Positions 17,091 to 25,874 of a stretch of DNA of 64,000 nucleotides are shown here, piece by piece. The stretch is from the NCBI RefSeq assembly GCF_014203795.1, contig NZ_JACHJU010000001.1:3472001-3536000 (forward strand), given 5' to 3'. This stretch comes from Streptosporangium album (GTDB taxonomy: Bacteria; Actinomycetota; Actinomycetes; Streptosporangiales; Streptosporangiaceae). A model generated the notes under the pieces. The model saw nothing but the letters and a program-made list of their open reading frames with translations. It ran no database searches and had not been told where the DNA came from. A program made the translations under genes and the position numbers. The number at the start of each line of letters is the position of its first letter. The stretch's first letter is position 1.

Positions 17091-18116
17091 TTACAGCAGC
17101 GCGTCGCGCCGCAGGCGGTCGGCGTACCAGGCCGCGGTCAGCCCGAGGCCCTCCTCCAGCCCGGTGACGGGACGCCACCCGAGCACCTCGGCGGCGGGAG
17201 CGATGTCGGCGATCCGGGCGCTGTCCAGCCGGCGGTCTTCGAGCGCGCCGTAGCGGGGGCGCAGCGAGCTGCCGATGACCCGGCCCAGCAGCTCCACGGT
17301 GTCCCGGATGGACGTCCGTGTGCCCGTGCCGATGTCGAGGCTCAGACCGGCCGCCTCGGCGGACCTGCCCACGGCGAGGAATGCCTCGACCACGTCGTCG
17401 ACATACACCCAGTCGAGTTGGCGCGTTCCACTGCTGAGGCTGGGCGCCTCGCCTCGGAGCAGCGAGAGCGTCACGTAGGGCACCAGCTTCCTGGTGTCGC
17501 GCTGACCCGGTCCGTAGACCATCCCGATGCGCAGGGTCGTCACGGGGATGTCCCAGAGGTGATGGAACATCCGGGCGTAGCCGTTGGCGGCCCACTTGGC
17601 GACCGCGTAGGGCGAGGACGGCGCCGCCTCACCCTCGCCCGGCCGGGGCTCCTCAAGCGACCCGGCGAGCACCACCCGGGTGCCCGGGGTGTCGGCGACC
17701 GCGGCCAGCAGGTTGACCACGCTGGCGAGGTTGCTCTGCAGCATCGGCCGGACGAGCCGTGGCTCCCTGGCGCCGGCGACCTCGCTGGCGAGGTGGAACA
17801 CGACGGCGGGGCGGGTGGAGCGGACGAGGTCCTCGATGGCGTCCGCGTCGCCGACATCGGCGACGTGCCAGTTCGCGCCCTGGCCGGTCCTCGCGTGAGG
17901 GCGCCGGCTGACGGCGTGCACCTGGGCTCCGAGCGAGCCCAGACGCCGCACCAGATGGGCTCCGATGAACCCGGTGGCACCTGTCACCAGCACACGAGAG
18001 CCGTGCCAGCGGGCATCTTCCTGTTCCGGGGCATGCGGGTCTTCGGGCGCAGGGACGGTGAGCACGGGCGTTCTCCTCGTGTGTCTACGAGTTGTTTCGG
18101 ACGCTCTAGCCGGCAT
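17091..18116 (-). CDS. NAD-dependent epimerase/dehydratase (extended SDR)
   Basis: 341 residues. After a polar leader of about 37 residues comes the Rossmann motif VLVTGATGFIGAHLVRRLG. Then come WHVADVGDAD, the catalytic YAVAKW (YxxxK) at about 175, and the RIGMVYGPGQRD segment typical of UDP-sugar epimerases. It may interconvert or dehydrate a nucleotide sugar for the locus. It is the most distal gene of the minus-strand polysaccharide run. The gap to the deacetylase start (94 bp) could hold a promoter, but none was recognised. Confidence 0.8.
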   Translation of the reverse strand: MPARASETTRRHTRRTPVLTVPAPEDPHAPEQEDARWHGSRVLVTGATGFIGAHLVRRLGSLGAQVHAVSRRPHARTGQGANWHVADVGDADAIEDLVRSTRPAVVFHLASEVAGAREPRLVRPMLQSNLASVVNLLAAVADTPGTRVVLAGSLEEPRPGEGEAAPSSPYAVAKWAANGYARMFHHLWDIPVTTLRIGMVYGPGQRDTRKLVPYVTLSLLRGEAPSLSSGTRQLDWVYVDDVVEAFLAVGRSAEAAGLSLDIGTGTRTSIRDTVELLGRVIGSSLRPRYGALEDRRLDSARIADIAPAAEVLGWRPVTGLEEGLGLTAAWYADRLRRDALL

Positions 18117-18191
18117 ACCTGGCAGATAGGCCCATGCATTTCATACCTTGTCGCACGCGGCGAGGCAGCCGATATCCGGCTCCTCCCAGGA

Positions 18192-18228
18192 AAAAGCAAC
18201 GGGGCCGCTCACACGAGCGGCCCCGTTG
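18192..18228 (-). terminator. Rho-independent terminator downstream of korB
   Basis: A perfect 14-bp stem with a 4-base loop (18197-18228), with arms reading CAACGGGGCCGCTC on the plus strand. Read on the minus strand it is followed by CTTTTT, the intrinsic terminator pattern, 17 bp after the korB stop. Confidence 0.85.
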
Positions 18229-18244
18229 TCGTCGTCTCGGCCCG

Positions 18245-19291
18245 TCAGCCGATGCGCCAGGTGTCCCCGGCGAGCAGGAGGTCGTCCAGGTCGCCCGGAC
18301 CGCGCTCACCGACGGCCTCCTCCAGCTGCGTGGCCATCAGCTCGTCGTAGGACGGGCGCTGCACGCTCCGGAAGACGCCGATCGGGACGTGCTCGAAGGC
18401 GGGCTCGTCGAGCCGCGACAGCGCGAACGCCAGCGACGGGTCGGCGCGGTGGGCGTCGTGGACGAGGATCTCGTCCTCGCTCACCGAGGACCTCGGAACG
18501 ACCTCGATGCCGCCGTCGGCCGCGCGCCGTACCGCCTTGGAGGCCGAGACGATCGGCTGGCCGTGCTCCAGGCGCAGCGTGATGTCGTCACGCTGCTCGG
18601 GGTCCTTCAACTGCTCGAAGGCGTTGTCGTTGAAGATGTTGCAGTTCTGGTAGATCTCGACCAGCGAGGTGCCCCGGTGCTCGGCGGCCTCGCGCAGCAC
18701 CGACTGCAGGTGCTTGCGGTCGGAGTCGATGGTCCGGGCCACGAAGGAGGCCTCGGCGCCGATCGCCAGCGAGATCGGGTTGAACGGCTTGTCCAGCGAG
18801 CCCATCGGGGTGGACTTGGTGATCTTGCCGACCTCGGAGGTGGGGGAGTACTGGCCCTTGGTCAGACCGTAGATCCTGTTGTTGAAGAGCAGGATGTTCA
18901 GGTTGACGTTGCGGCGCAGCGCGTGGATCAGGTGGTTGCCGCCGATGGACAGCGCGTCGCCGTCACCGGTGATCACCCAGACCGACAGGTCGGGACGCGA
19001 GGCGGCCAGGCCCGTCGCGATCGCCGGGGCACGGCCGTGGATCGAGTGGAACCCGTACGTGTCCATGTAGTAGGGGAACCGGGACGAGCAGCCGATGCCC
19101 GAGACGAACACCATGTTCTCGCGCCTGAGGCCGAGCTCGGGAACGAAGGACTGGACAGCGGCCAGGATCGCGTAGTCACCGCATCCCGGGCACCAGCGGA
19201 CCTCCTGGTCGGACTTGAAGTCCTTCATCCCCAGCTTGACGTCGGACTTGGGGACCAGGGACAGGCCCCTGCCGTTGGTAAGCTCACTCAC
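18245..19291 (-). CDS. korB: 2-oxoacid:ferredoxin oxidoreductase, beta subunit
   Basis: 348 residues. The thiamine-diphosphate domain starts with RWCPGCGDYAILAAVQSF (about 32-49; Cys ligands) and carries the GDGD signature VWVITGDGDALSIGGNHL (about 104-121) with NNRIYGLTKGQYSPTS (about 137-152). With the alpha subunit it oxidises 2-oxoglutarate or another 2-oxoacid with CoA, giving acyl-CoA, CO2 and reduced ferredoxin. Its start overlaps the korA stop by 8 bp. The N-terminal iron-sulfur cysteines are as expected for the two-subunit actinobacterial enzyme. Confidence 0.92.
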   Translation of the reverse strand: MSELTNGRGLSLVPKSDVKLGMKDFKSDQEVRWCPGCGDYAILAAVQSFVPELGLRRENMVFVSGIGCSSRFPYYMDTYGFHSIHGRAPAIATGLAASRPDLSVWVITGDGDALSIGGNHLIHALRRNVNLNILLFNNRIYGLTKGQYSPTSEVGKITKSTPMGSLDKPFNPISLAIGAEASFVARTIDSDRKHLQSVLREAAEHRGTSLVEIYQNCNIFNDNAFEQLKDPEQRDDITLRLEHGQPIVSASKAVRRAADGGIEVVPRSSVSEDEILVHDAHRADPSLAFALSRLDEPAFEHVPIGVFRSVQRPSYDELMATQLEEAVGERGPGDLDDLLLAGDTWRIG

Positions 19292-21137
19292 TGTCGATCA
19301 CGTCCTGGATCACGCCGGCCAGCTCCTCGGCCTTGAACGGAAGCCCGCGCACGCGGTTGTAGCTGATGATGTCGACCAGGAACCGGGCGCGGAGCAGCAG
19401 CGCGAGCTGGCCGAGGTTGATCTCGGGGAGCAACACCTTGTCGTAGGCCCGCAGCACGTCGCCGGTGTTGGCCGGGAGCGGGTTGAGGTGCCGCAGGTGA
19501 GCCTGGGCGACCTTGCCGCCGGACTTTCTGATCCGCCGGGCCGCCGCCGCGATCGGACCGTAGGTCGAGCCCCAGCCGAGGACCAGCACGCGGGCGTCGC
19601 CGTCGGGGTCGTCGACTTCCAGTGGCGGGATGTCCTGGGCGATCCCGTCGATCTTGGCCTGGCGGAGCCGGACCATCCGGTCGTGGTTGTTGGGGTCGTA
19701 GGAGATGTTGCCGGTGTTCTCGGCCTTCTCGATGCCGCCGATCCGGTGTTCCAGTCCCGCGGTGCCCGGAATCGCCCAGGGACGGGCCAGGGTCTCGGCG
19801 TCACGCTTGAACGGCAGGAACGTCACCCCGTCCTCGTCGTTGGGATCTGTGGCGAACGCGACGGAGATGTCGGGCAGCTCGGCCGCGCCGGGCACCTTCC
19901 ACGGCTCGGAGCCGTTGGCGAGATAACCGTCGGACAGCAGCATGACCGGCGTGCGGTACTTCACCGCGAGGCGTGCCGCCTCGATGGCCGCGTCGAAGCA
20001 GTCGGACGGGGTGGACGGCGCCACGATCGGCAGCGGCGACTCGCCGTTACGGCCGAACATGGCCATGAGGAGGTCAGTCTGCTCGGTCTTCGTGGGCATG
20101 CCGGTGCTCGGGCCCGCACGCTGCACGTCGACCACGATCAGCGGAAGCTCGGTGGTCACCGCCAGGCCGACGGTCTCGGCCTTCAGCGCCACACCGGGCC
20201 CGGAGGTCGTGGTGACGCCGAGCGCCCCGCCGAAGGCGGCGCCGAGCGCCGCGCCGACGCCGGCGATCTCGTCCTCGGCCTGGAAGGTGCGGATGCCGAA
20301 CCGCTTGTGCTTGGACAGCTCGTGCAGGATGTCGCTGGCCGGGGTGATCGGGTAGGAACCGAGGAACAGCGGCAGCTTCGACTGCACGGAGGCGGCGATC
20401 AGGCCGTAGGCGAGCGCCTGGTTGCCGGAGATGTTGCGGTAGACGCCCGGGGGCAGCTTGGCCGGCTTGACCTCGTAGGAGACCGAGAAGGACTCGGTGG
20501 TCTCCCCGTAGTTCCAGCCCGCCTGGAAGGCCGCGATGTTGGCCTTGGCGATGTCGGGCTTCTTGGCGAACTTGTTCTCCAGGAACTGGATCGTCGCCTC
20601 GGTCGGCCGGTGGTAGAGCCAGCTCAGCAGCCCGAGGGCGAACATGTTCTTGGACCGCTCGGCGTCCTTCTTCGACAGCGCGAAGCCTTCGAGCGCCTTG
20701 ACCGTCAGCGAGGTCAGCGGCACCGGATGGACGCGCCACTCGGCGAGCGAGTCGTCCTCCAGAGGGCTGCCGTCGTAGCCCACCTTCTGCAGGTTGCGCT
20801 TGGTGAACTCGTCGGTGTTGGCGATGATGTCGGCCCCGCGCGGCAGGTCGCCGAGGTTGGCCTTCAGCGCCGCGGGGTTCATCGCGACCAGCACGTTGGG
20901 GGCGTCGCCCGGCGTGAGGATGTCGTGGTCGGCGAAGTGGAGCTGGAAGCTCGACACACCCGGCAGGGTCCCTGCGGGGGCCCGGATCTCGGCGGGGAAG
21001 TTGGGAAGGGTCGACAGGTCGTTGCCGAACTCCGCGGTGCCGGCGGTGAAGCGGTCACCGGTGAGCTGCATGCCGTCGCCGGAGTCTCCGGCGAACCGGA
21101 TGATCACGCGGTCGAGTTGCTGAACCTGCTTGGTCAC
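19284..21137 (-). CDS. korA: 2-oxoacid:ferredoxin oxidoreductase, fused gamma-alpha subunit
   Basis: 617 residues. The N-terminal gamma domain starts RVIIRFAGDSGDGMQLTGDRF (about 10-30). The alpha domain begins at about 220 with NQALAYGLIAASVQ, then SYPITPASDILHELSKH and FQAEDEIAGVGAALGAAFGG. The segment RAGPSTGMPTKTEQTDLLMA is the family CoA/2-oxoacid region. This fusion is the KorA arrangement of actinobacteria. First gene of the korAB operon. Reduced ferredoxin from it may feed the partial complex I encoded 2 kb away (inference). Confidence 0.92.
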   Translation of the reverse strand: MTKQVQQLDRVIIRFAGDSGDGMQLTGDRFTAGTAEFGNDLSTLPNFPAEIRAPAGTLPGVSSFQLHFADHDILTPGDAPNVLVAMNPAALKANLGDLPRGADIIANTDEFTKRNLQKVGYDGSPLEDDSLAEWRVHPVPLTSLTVKALEGFALSKKDAERSKNMFALGLLSWLYHRPTEATIQFLENKFAKKPDIAKANIAAFQAGWNYGETTESFSVSYEVKPAKLPPGVYRNISGNQALAYGLIAASVQSKLPLFLGSYPITPASDILHELSKHKRFGIRTFQAEDEIAGVGAALGAAFGGALGVTTTSGPGVALKAETVGLAVTTELPLIVVDVQRAGPSTGMPTKTEQTDLLMAMFGRNGESPLPIVAPSTPSDCFDAAIEAARLAVKYRTPVMLLSDGYLANGSEPWKVPGAAELPDISVAFATDPNDEDGVTFLPFKRDAETLARPWAIPGTAGLEHRIGGIEKAENTGNISYDPNNHDRMVRLRQAKIDGIAQDIPPLEVDDPDGDARVLVLGWGSTYGPIAAAARRIRKSGGKVAQAHLRHLNPLPANTGDVLRAYDKVLLPEINLGQLALLLRARFLVDIISYNRVRGLPFKAEELAGVIQDVIDSE

Positions 21138-21520
21138 AGCTCGGTCCTCCTCGACGCGATAGGGCGCCGTTGCTGGTTGCGCGTTGTTGGTTCCATGCTA
21201 GATCCCCTGGAGTGACGCGTAATCTCTCGCATCGCCGGATCCTTCGGAGTGACGCGTGACTTCCACGTCTCACGTGGTGTCTTGCGCGTTCCACCCGGCG
21301 GAGGAATGTGACGTATGTCGCACATTCTCGGTGGCCGCGGAGCGGGGCCCGGGCACGCGTTACGCGTGCGGCCGGAGGCCCGGCCTACGTGGGAGTCACG
21401 ATCGTGAGTGGTTGGCCCGACACAGCCCGGCAGCGAGCCGGCACAGGTCAACGTGCAGGCGGCCGAAGAGGACAGTTGGCGTCACGATGCTCAATTATAT
21501 GTCTCGTCCGGGATCCGGGC
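21138..21520. promoter_or_regulatory. Regulatory region upstream of korAB with repeats and palindromes
   Basis: No gene is seen in this stretch. GGAGTGACGCGT occurs twice in direct orientation (21209-21220 and 21246-21257), 72-120 bp upstream of the korA start. A perfect palindrome, CACGCGT-T-ACGCGTG, lies at 21354-21368. Arms AATGTG (21305-21310) and CACATT (21321-21326) form a third symmetric site. The duplicated GGAGTGACGCGT is placed as expected for an activator or repressor of korAB. A firm -10/-35 pair was not found. Confidence 0.5.
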
Positions 21521-21560
21521 CCATAACCTGCGGCTATGGGCTCATAGTCGCAGGTTATGG
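21521..21560 (-). terminator. Long hairpin spanning the deacetylase stop codon
   Basis: Arms at 21521-21538 and 21543-21560 are complementary at 17 of 18 positions around a GGCT loop. The minus-strand gene at 21555 stops inside the stem (TAA at 21555-21557). No T-run follows, so this is a hairpin of the actinobacterial I-shaped terminator type or an mRNA-stabilising structure. Confidence 0.6.
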
Positions 21561-23084
21561 CATCGCCTGCTTCTCCAGCGCGCGCGTGATGCTGCCGGCG
21601 GTGCCGGTGCTGGCGTCGGACGCGGCGGAATCGTAGGTCTTGCCGGGCTGCATGCCGCGCGAGCCGTACAGTTCGGGGACGGTGACGAGGGTGTACCCCT
21701 TCGCCTGCAGGCGCCGCAGGATCTCGGGGGTCGCGTCGACGGTCGCGCCGTGAACGTCGTGCATGAGGACGATCGCCCCCGGCCGGGCACTGGAGACGAT
21801 CCGGTCGGCGATCGTCCCGGGGTCGGAGGTGCGCAGGTCCTCGGCGTCCACGTTCCACCGGACCACCGACAGACCCAGCCCGCGCGCCACAGCGGCGACC
21901 TTGGCGTCGCTCGCGCCGTACGGCGGGCGCATCAGTGTCGGGACCTGCCAGATCGCCTGGGTGACGGTGCACTGGCCGCGTTTGAGCTGATCCGCGATCT
22001 TGTTGATGGGCAGGGCGGTCAGATCGCGGTGGGACCAGGTGTGGTTGGCGACCAGATGGCCTTCCTGGCGCATCCGCCGGAGCAGTTCGGGGTGGGCCAT
22101 GGCGTTGGTGCCAACGGTGAAGAAGGTCGCCCTGGCGCCCTTCTGAGCGAGGATGTCCAGTAGCCGTCCGGTGTCCGGTCCTGGTCCGTCGTCGTAGGTC
22201 AGCGCGAGACACTTGGCCTTCGCGCAGTCCACACTGCCGGCCTTGGAGCTCTGCGCCGGGAGCTTGGTCGTGTCCGCCGCCTTGAGGGACTCGAGGGACT
22301 CGGTGGATCCCATCGCCGGGGGGGTCTCCGGCGTCGCCGCGGCCGCCTGCTGCGCCCGCAACCCCGTCGCCGACAGCAGCGGCCCCGCCTCGGAGGCGGG
22401 TATGGCGACCGCCACCCGGCCGAGGGACCCTCCTGTCACCTGAGAGTCGTCGAACTCCACGACGAGCTCGCCGCGCGGGTTGAAGCTGAGGGAGTCGAAC
22501 GTCTTCGGATCCGTTCCGACCGCATGTGGGCTCACCCGCGATCCCCACTCGCCCAGCCTCCCCTTGACGAGCCGGGACAGCTCGGCGAGCGCGGCGCCGT
22601 TCTTGAGAAGGGCGTCGGAGTCCAGGGCGCGCCTGTTCACCCGGTCGTACCAGACGGTGGTGCGCTCCTCGGACCAGCCGGTCGGGAGGAGCTCGCCGAT
22701 GCGGAGCCGGACGCCGATCACCTGGTCGGACGCGGCGGCGAGCTGCCAGTCCACGTTGAACTCGGAGTGGGGGCGTGAGGTGTCGGCGGCGGAGGCCTTG
22801 TCGAACCGGTCGAGATGGGCGGCGACCGTCCGGCGGAGCTTCTCCGTGAGGAGGGGGGCGTCGGCGACCGACGGATAGACGGCGTGCACGCGCCGGGCGC
22901 TGTGCTCGTCGCCGTCCAGTTCCTGGACGCTCAGCCCGTGGACCCGTGACGGGTCCACGTAGTTGATCATCGTGGGATCAGAGGGCAGAGGGGGTTCCGC
23001 CAAGGGGGAAGGGGTGGTCATGCCGCAGCCTGTGGCGACGGCGGTGACCAGCGCGATTCCTCCGACGAATCGCAATTTGGGCAT
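21555..23084 (-). CDS. Lipoprotein polysaccharide deacetylase with N-terminal DUF3298-like domain
   Basis: 509 residues. The signal peptide has lipobox ATGC (Cys about 20). Residues about 45-240 form a mixed alpha/beta region like the DUF3298/RsiV-type domain found in PdaC-like enzymes (WYDRVNRRALDSDALL, SFNPRGELVVEFDD). The NodB domain (about 295-490) has all motifs: CLALTYDDGPGPDTG, VANHTWSHRDL, LMRPPYGASD, VVRWNVDAEDL and IVLMHDVHG. It is expected on the outer membrane face, deacetylating peptidoglycan or a wall polymer. It diverges from the nuo operon. The polar Pro/Thr-rich stretch between the domains is a linker. Confidence 0.85.
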   Translation of the reverse strand: MPKLRFVGGIALVTAVATGCGMTTPSPLAEPPLPSDPTMINYVDPSRVHGLSVQELDGDEHSARRVHAVYPSVADAPLLTEKLRRTVAAHLDRFDKASAADTSRPHSEFNVDWQLAAASDQVIGVRLRIGELLPTGWSEERTTVWYDRVNRRALDSDALLKNGAALAELSRLVKGRLGEWGSRVSPHAVGTDPKTFDSLSFNPRGELVVEFDDSQVTGGSLGRVAVAIPASEAGPLLSATGLRAQQAAAATPETPPAMGSTESLESLKAADTTKLPAQSSKAGSVDCAKAKCLALTYDDGPGPDTGRLLDILAQKGARATFFTVGTNAMAHPELLRRMRQEGHLVANHTWSHRDLTALPINKIADQLKRGQCTVTQAIWQVPTLMRPPYGASDAKVAAVARGLGLSVVRWNVDAEDLRTSDPGTIADRIVSSARPGAIVLMHDVHGATVDATPEILRRLQAKGYTLVTVPELYGSRGMQPGKTYDSAASDASTGTAGSITRALEKQAMP

Positions 23085-23254
23085 GCTTGAAACCTTAAAC
23101 GTGAAAAGTGCCTATTTGCCGGTATTTGGGGCTAATCGGGAAGAGGTTTTGGCCGTGGTGGTGCAACCGCTTCACCGGGTGACGTGAATGCCGGATACTG
23201 CTGTAGGCGAGGGAGAGAGGCCCGTCCGGCGGGGCTCTCAGGGAGGATCCATCC

Positions 23255-23626
23255 ATGAGCGGATATTTCGGCTCCTACGGGCTGGTCCTCGCGCTGCTGG
23301 CGATCGGTGTTCTGATCGTCGCGGGGGCGCTGTCCGTCAACCGGCTGCTCCGCCCCCGTCGCCCCACTCCCGAGAAGCTGCTGACCTACGAGTGCGGCGT
23401 CGACCCGGTCGGCGGCGACTGGGCCCAGTCCCAGATCCGTTACTACGTCTTCACCTATCTCTACGTGGTGTTCGCGGTGGACGCGGTCTTCCTCTTCCCG
23501 TGGGCGACGGTCTTCTCCGCCCCCGGCTTCGGGATGACCACCCTGGTGGAGATGCTCGTCTTCCTGGGCTTCATCGCGCTCGGGATCCTCTACGCCTGGC
23601 GCAAGCGCGTGCTGACCTGGACCTGA
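23255..23626 (+). CDS. nuoA: NADH-quinone oxidoreductase subunit A
   Basis: 123 residues, three helices. The conserved [45 protein letters not shown] includes the NuoA Cys loop and the acidic residue in helix 2. GGGAGG lies 8 bases before the ATG. First gene of a complex I-like operon. The 170-bp upstream region to the divergent deacetylase presumably holds the promoter, but no clear consensus was seen. NuoA lies in the membrane next to NuoH, J and K. Confidence 0.93.
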   Translation: MSGYFGSYGLVLALLAIGVLIVAGALSVNRLLRPRRPTPEKLLTYECGVDPVGGDWAQSQIRYYVFTYLYVVFAVDAVFLFPWATVFSAPGFGMTTLVEMLVFLGFIALGILYAWRKRVLTWT

Positions 23627-23655
23627 GAGACGGGACCGCTGACCGCAGGAGGAGA

Positions 23656-24162
23656 ATGGGAGCCATGGCGGACCTTCCGATGCCCACGGTGGGGCCGGTC
23701 TCCCGGCTGGCTCCCAAACCCATGCGCTTCATCCTCAACTGGGGGCGCCGCTACTCGTTGTGGGCGTTCAACTTCGGCCTGGCCTGCTGCGCCATCGAGT
23801 TCATCGCGACCTCGATGAGCCGGCACGACTTCATCAGGTTCGGGGTCATCCCGTTCGCCAACGGCCCCCGGCAGGCCGACCTGATGATCGTCTCAGGCAC
23901 GGTGACCGACAAGATGGCTCCCGCGGTCAAGCGGCTGTACGAGCAGATGCCCGACCCGAAGTACGTGATCTCCTTCGGTGCCTGCTCCAACTCCGGCGGG
24001 CCGTACTGGGACTCCTACTGCGTCACCAAGGGCGTCGACCAGATCATCCCGGTGGACGTCTACGTCCCCGGCTGCCCGCCCCGGCCCGAAGCGCTGCTCC
24101 ACGGCATCATGATGCTCCAGGAGAAGATCGCCGCCGAGAACCTGAGCGACCGGTATGTCTGA
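23656..24162 (+). CDS. nuoB: NADH-quinone oxidoreductase subunit B
   Basis: 168 residues. The N2 cluster ligands are present: adjacent Cys in [10 protein letters not shown] (about 47), Cys in [16 protein letters not shown], and [14 protein letters not shown]. This subunit carries the terminal 4Fe-4S cluster that reduces quinone, at the interface with NuoD. AGGAGGAG precedes two possible starts. The ATG at 23656 is 3 bases after the core and the one at 23665 is 12 bases after; I give the longer form. NuoD, its usual partner, is not encoded here. Confidence 0.92.
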   Translation: MGAMADLPMPTVGPVSRLAPKPMRFILNWGRRYSLWAFNFGLACCAIEFIATSMSRHDFIRFGVIPFANGPRQADLMIVSGTVTDKMAPAVKRLYEQMPDPKYVISFGACSNSGGPYWDSYCVTKGVDQIIPVDVYVPGCPPRPEALLHGIMMLQEKIAAENLSDRYV

Positions 24163-24182
24163 CCCCATGAGGAGCCGAGCGT

Positions 24183-24743
24183 ATGGGTGGCGGTGAGGGG
24201 CGCGGCGATGTCGCCGCCATCCAGGAGCGGTACGGCACACGCGCCCAGGTGTCGGAGTCGTTCGGCGAGGTCACGGTCGACGTCGAGAGCACCGACTGGA
24301 TCGACCTGCTGGAGTCCGCCCGCTCCGGGGGATACGAGTTCTTCGACTGGCTGACCGCGGTGGACGACCCGCCGGACGGATTCTTCGTGGTCGCCCACGT
24401 GTTCGACCTCGGCTCGCGCGGGCACCTGCTGCTGCGCACCCGGGTTCCGCGCGCCGACCCCCGCCTGCCCAGTGCGGTCGGCGTGTTCCGGGGCGCCGAC
24501 TGGCACGAGCGTGAGACCTTCGAGATGTTCGGGGTGATCTTCGAAGGTCACCCCAACCTGGTCCCGCTGCTGCTGCCCGACGGCTTCGAGGGCTTCCCGC
24601 TCCGCAAGGACTTCGTGCTGGCCGCCCGGGTCGCCAAGGCATGGCCGGGGGCCAAGGAGCCCGGCGAGTCCGACCACGGCTCGCCGGGTCGCCGCAAGAC
24701 CCTCCCGCCCGGCGTGCCCGCCGACTGGGGGCGTGATGGCTGA
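24183..24743 (+). CDS. nuoC: NADH-quinone oxidoreductase subunit C (30 kDa family)
   Basis: 186 residues. The family core is DWIDLLESARSGGYEFFDWLTAVDDPP (about 37-63) and the signature SAVGVFRGADWHERETFEMFGVIFEGHPNL (about 98-127), ending GFPLRKDF. A C-terminal extension of about 40 residues ends in PPGVPADWGRDG. NuoC is a peripheral connecting subunit normally next to, or fused with, NuoD. Here the next gene is nuoH, so the D subunit is missing from the operon. Confidence 0.88.
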   Translation: MGGGEGRGDVAAIQERYGTRAQVSESFGEVTVDVESTDWIDLLESARSGGYEFFDWLTAVDDPPDGFFVVAHVFDLGSRGHLLLRTRVPRADPRLPSAVGVFRGADWHERETFEMFGVIFEGHPNLVPLLLPDGFEGFPLRKDFVLAARVAKAWPGAKEPGESDHGSPGRRKTLPPGVPADWGRDG

Positions 24744-24786
24744 GGTGCTCGACGGTTGGAGGACGTGATGGCCGGGGTGCTCGACG
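24733..24786 (+). repeat. Imperfect tandem duplication at the nuoC-nuoH junction
   Basis: GTGATGGCTGAGGTGCTCGA at 24733-24752 is repeated with two changes at 24765-24784; the shared 22-base unit ends ACG in both copies. The second copy is the start of nuoH. The first copy overlaps the end of nuoC and contains an abortive ATG reading frame of only 10 codons. It may mark the scar where nuoD was lost or where nuoH was joined. Confidence 0.6.
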
Positions 24787-25721
24787 TCGCCGTCCGGCTC
24801 GTCGCGATCGTCGTCGTCTTCCTCGTGCTGCCGCTGGTCGCCGGGCAGGCCGAGCACAAGGTCATGGCGCACATGCAGGCGCGGCTGGGGCCGATGTACG
24901 CCGGAGGCTTCCACGGCTGGGCCCAGCTGATCGCTGACGGAGTCAAGTTCGTCCAGAAAGAGGACGTGATCCCGGCCGCCGCCGACCGCCGGGTCTTCGC
25001 CCTGGCACCCGGGGTGGCGTTGATCCCCTACCTCGTGGTGATGGCCGTCATCCCGATCGGTCCCGGACTCGTCGGGGCGGACCTGGACGCCGGGCTGTTC
25101 TTCGTCCTGGCCGTGTTGGGGATCGGCGTGCTCGGCTCGATCATGGCCGGGTGGTCCTCGGGGAACAAATATTCCGTTCTGGGCGGGATCCGCTCGGCGG
25201 CCCAGCTCATGTCCTACGAGCTTCCGCTGGTCCTGGCGGCCTCCAGCGTCGCGATGGCGGCGGGCACCCTCTCCCTGCCGGGTATCGTGGAGGCCTGGCA
25301 GTGGTGGTGGCTGCCCTGGCAGGCCATCGGCGGTGTGATCTTCTTCATGGCCGGGCTCGCCGAGCTGCGCCGCCCGCCGTTCGACATGCCGATCGCGGAC
25401 TCCGAGATCATCATGGGTCCGCTGACCGAATACACCGGGATCAGGTTCGCCCTGTTCATGCTGGCCGAGTACGCCGGGATCATCGTGATATCCGCGCTCA
25501 CCAGCGTGCTGTTCCTGGGGGGCTGGCACGGGCCCCTGCTGCCGGGGCCCCTGTGGATGCTCGTCAAGGTGTCCGCCCTGGTGTTCGTGGTGATCTGGGT
25601 CCGGGTGAGCTTCCCGCGGCTCCGCGAGGATCAGCTCCAGAAGCTCGCCTGGGTGGTCCTGGTGCCGCTGGCGCTGGTCCAGCTCGCGCTGACGGGAGTC
25701 GTCAAGGTCCTCGTGGGCTGA
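24768..25721 (+). CDS. nuoH: NADH-quinone oxidoreductase subunit H
   Basis: 317 residues, about eight helices. Typical NuoH sequence: AEHKVMAHMQARLGPMYAGGFHGWAQLIADGVKFVQKED (about 27-65), then MSYELPLVLAASSVAM, and AELRRPPFDMPIADSEIIMGPLTEYTGIRFALF (about 203-235). The ATG at 24768 is preceded by GGAGG. NuoH forms the quinone entry channel with NuoB and NuoD. It is the last gene before the inserted 2.6-kb segment that separates it from nuoI. Confidence 0.93.
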   Translation: MAGVLDVAVRLVAIVVVFLVLPLVAGQAEHKVMAHMQARLGPMYAGGFHGWAQLIADGVKFVQKEDVIPAAADRRVFALAPGVALIPYLVVMAVIPIGPGLVGADLDAGLFFVLAVLGIGVLGSIMAGWSSGNKYSVLGGIRSAAQLMSYELPLVLAASSVAMAAGTLSLPGIVEAWQWWWLPWQAIGGVIFFMAGLAELRRPPFDMPIADSEIIMGPLTEYTGIRFALFMLAEYAGIIVISALTSVLFLGGWHGPLLPGPLWMLVKVSALVFVVIWVRVSFPRLREDQLQKLAWVVLVPLALVQLALTGVVKVLVG

Positions 25722-25874
25722 CCCGGTCCCGGCCGGTGACCTCCGGACGGGGCGGGCGGCGCTCCGCCGTACCGGACGGAACAGGGGCGAAGCGTGCGCG
25801 CCCGGCACGTTCGAAGCGCGCGCCAGGCAAGGGGGAATACCCATATGTGACATCACACGCCAAGGATGGAACGC

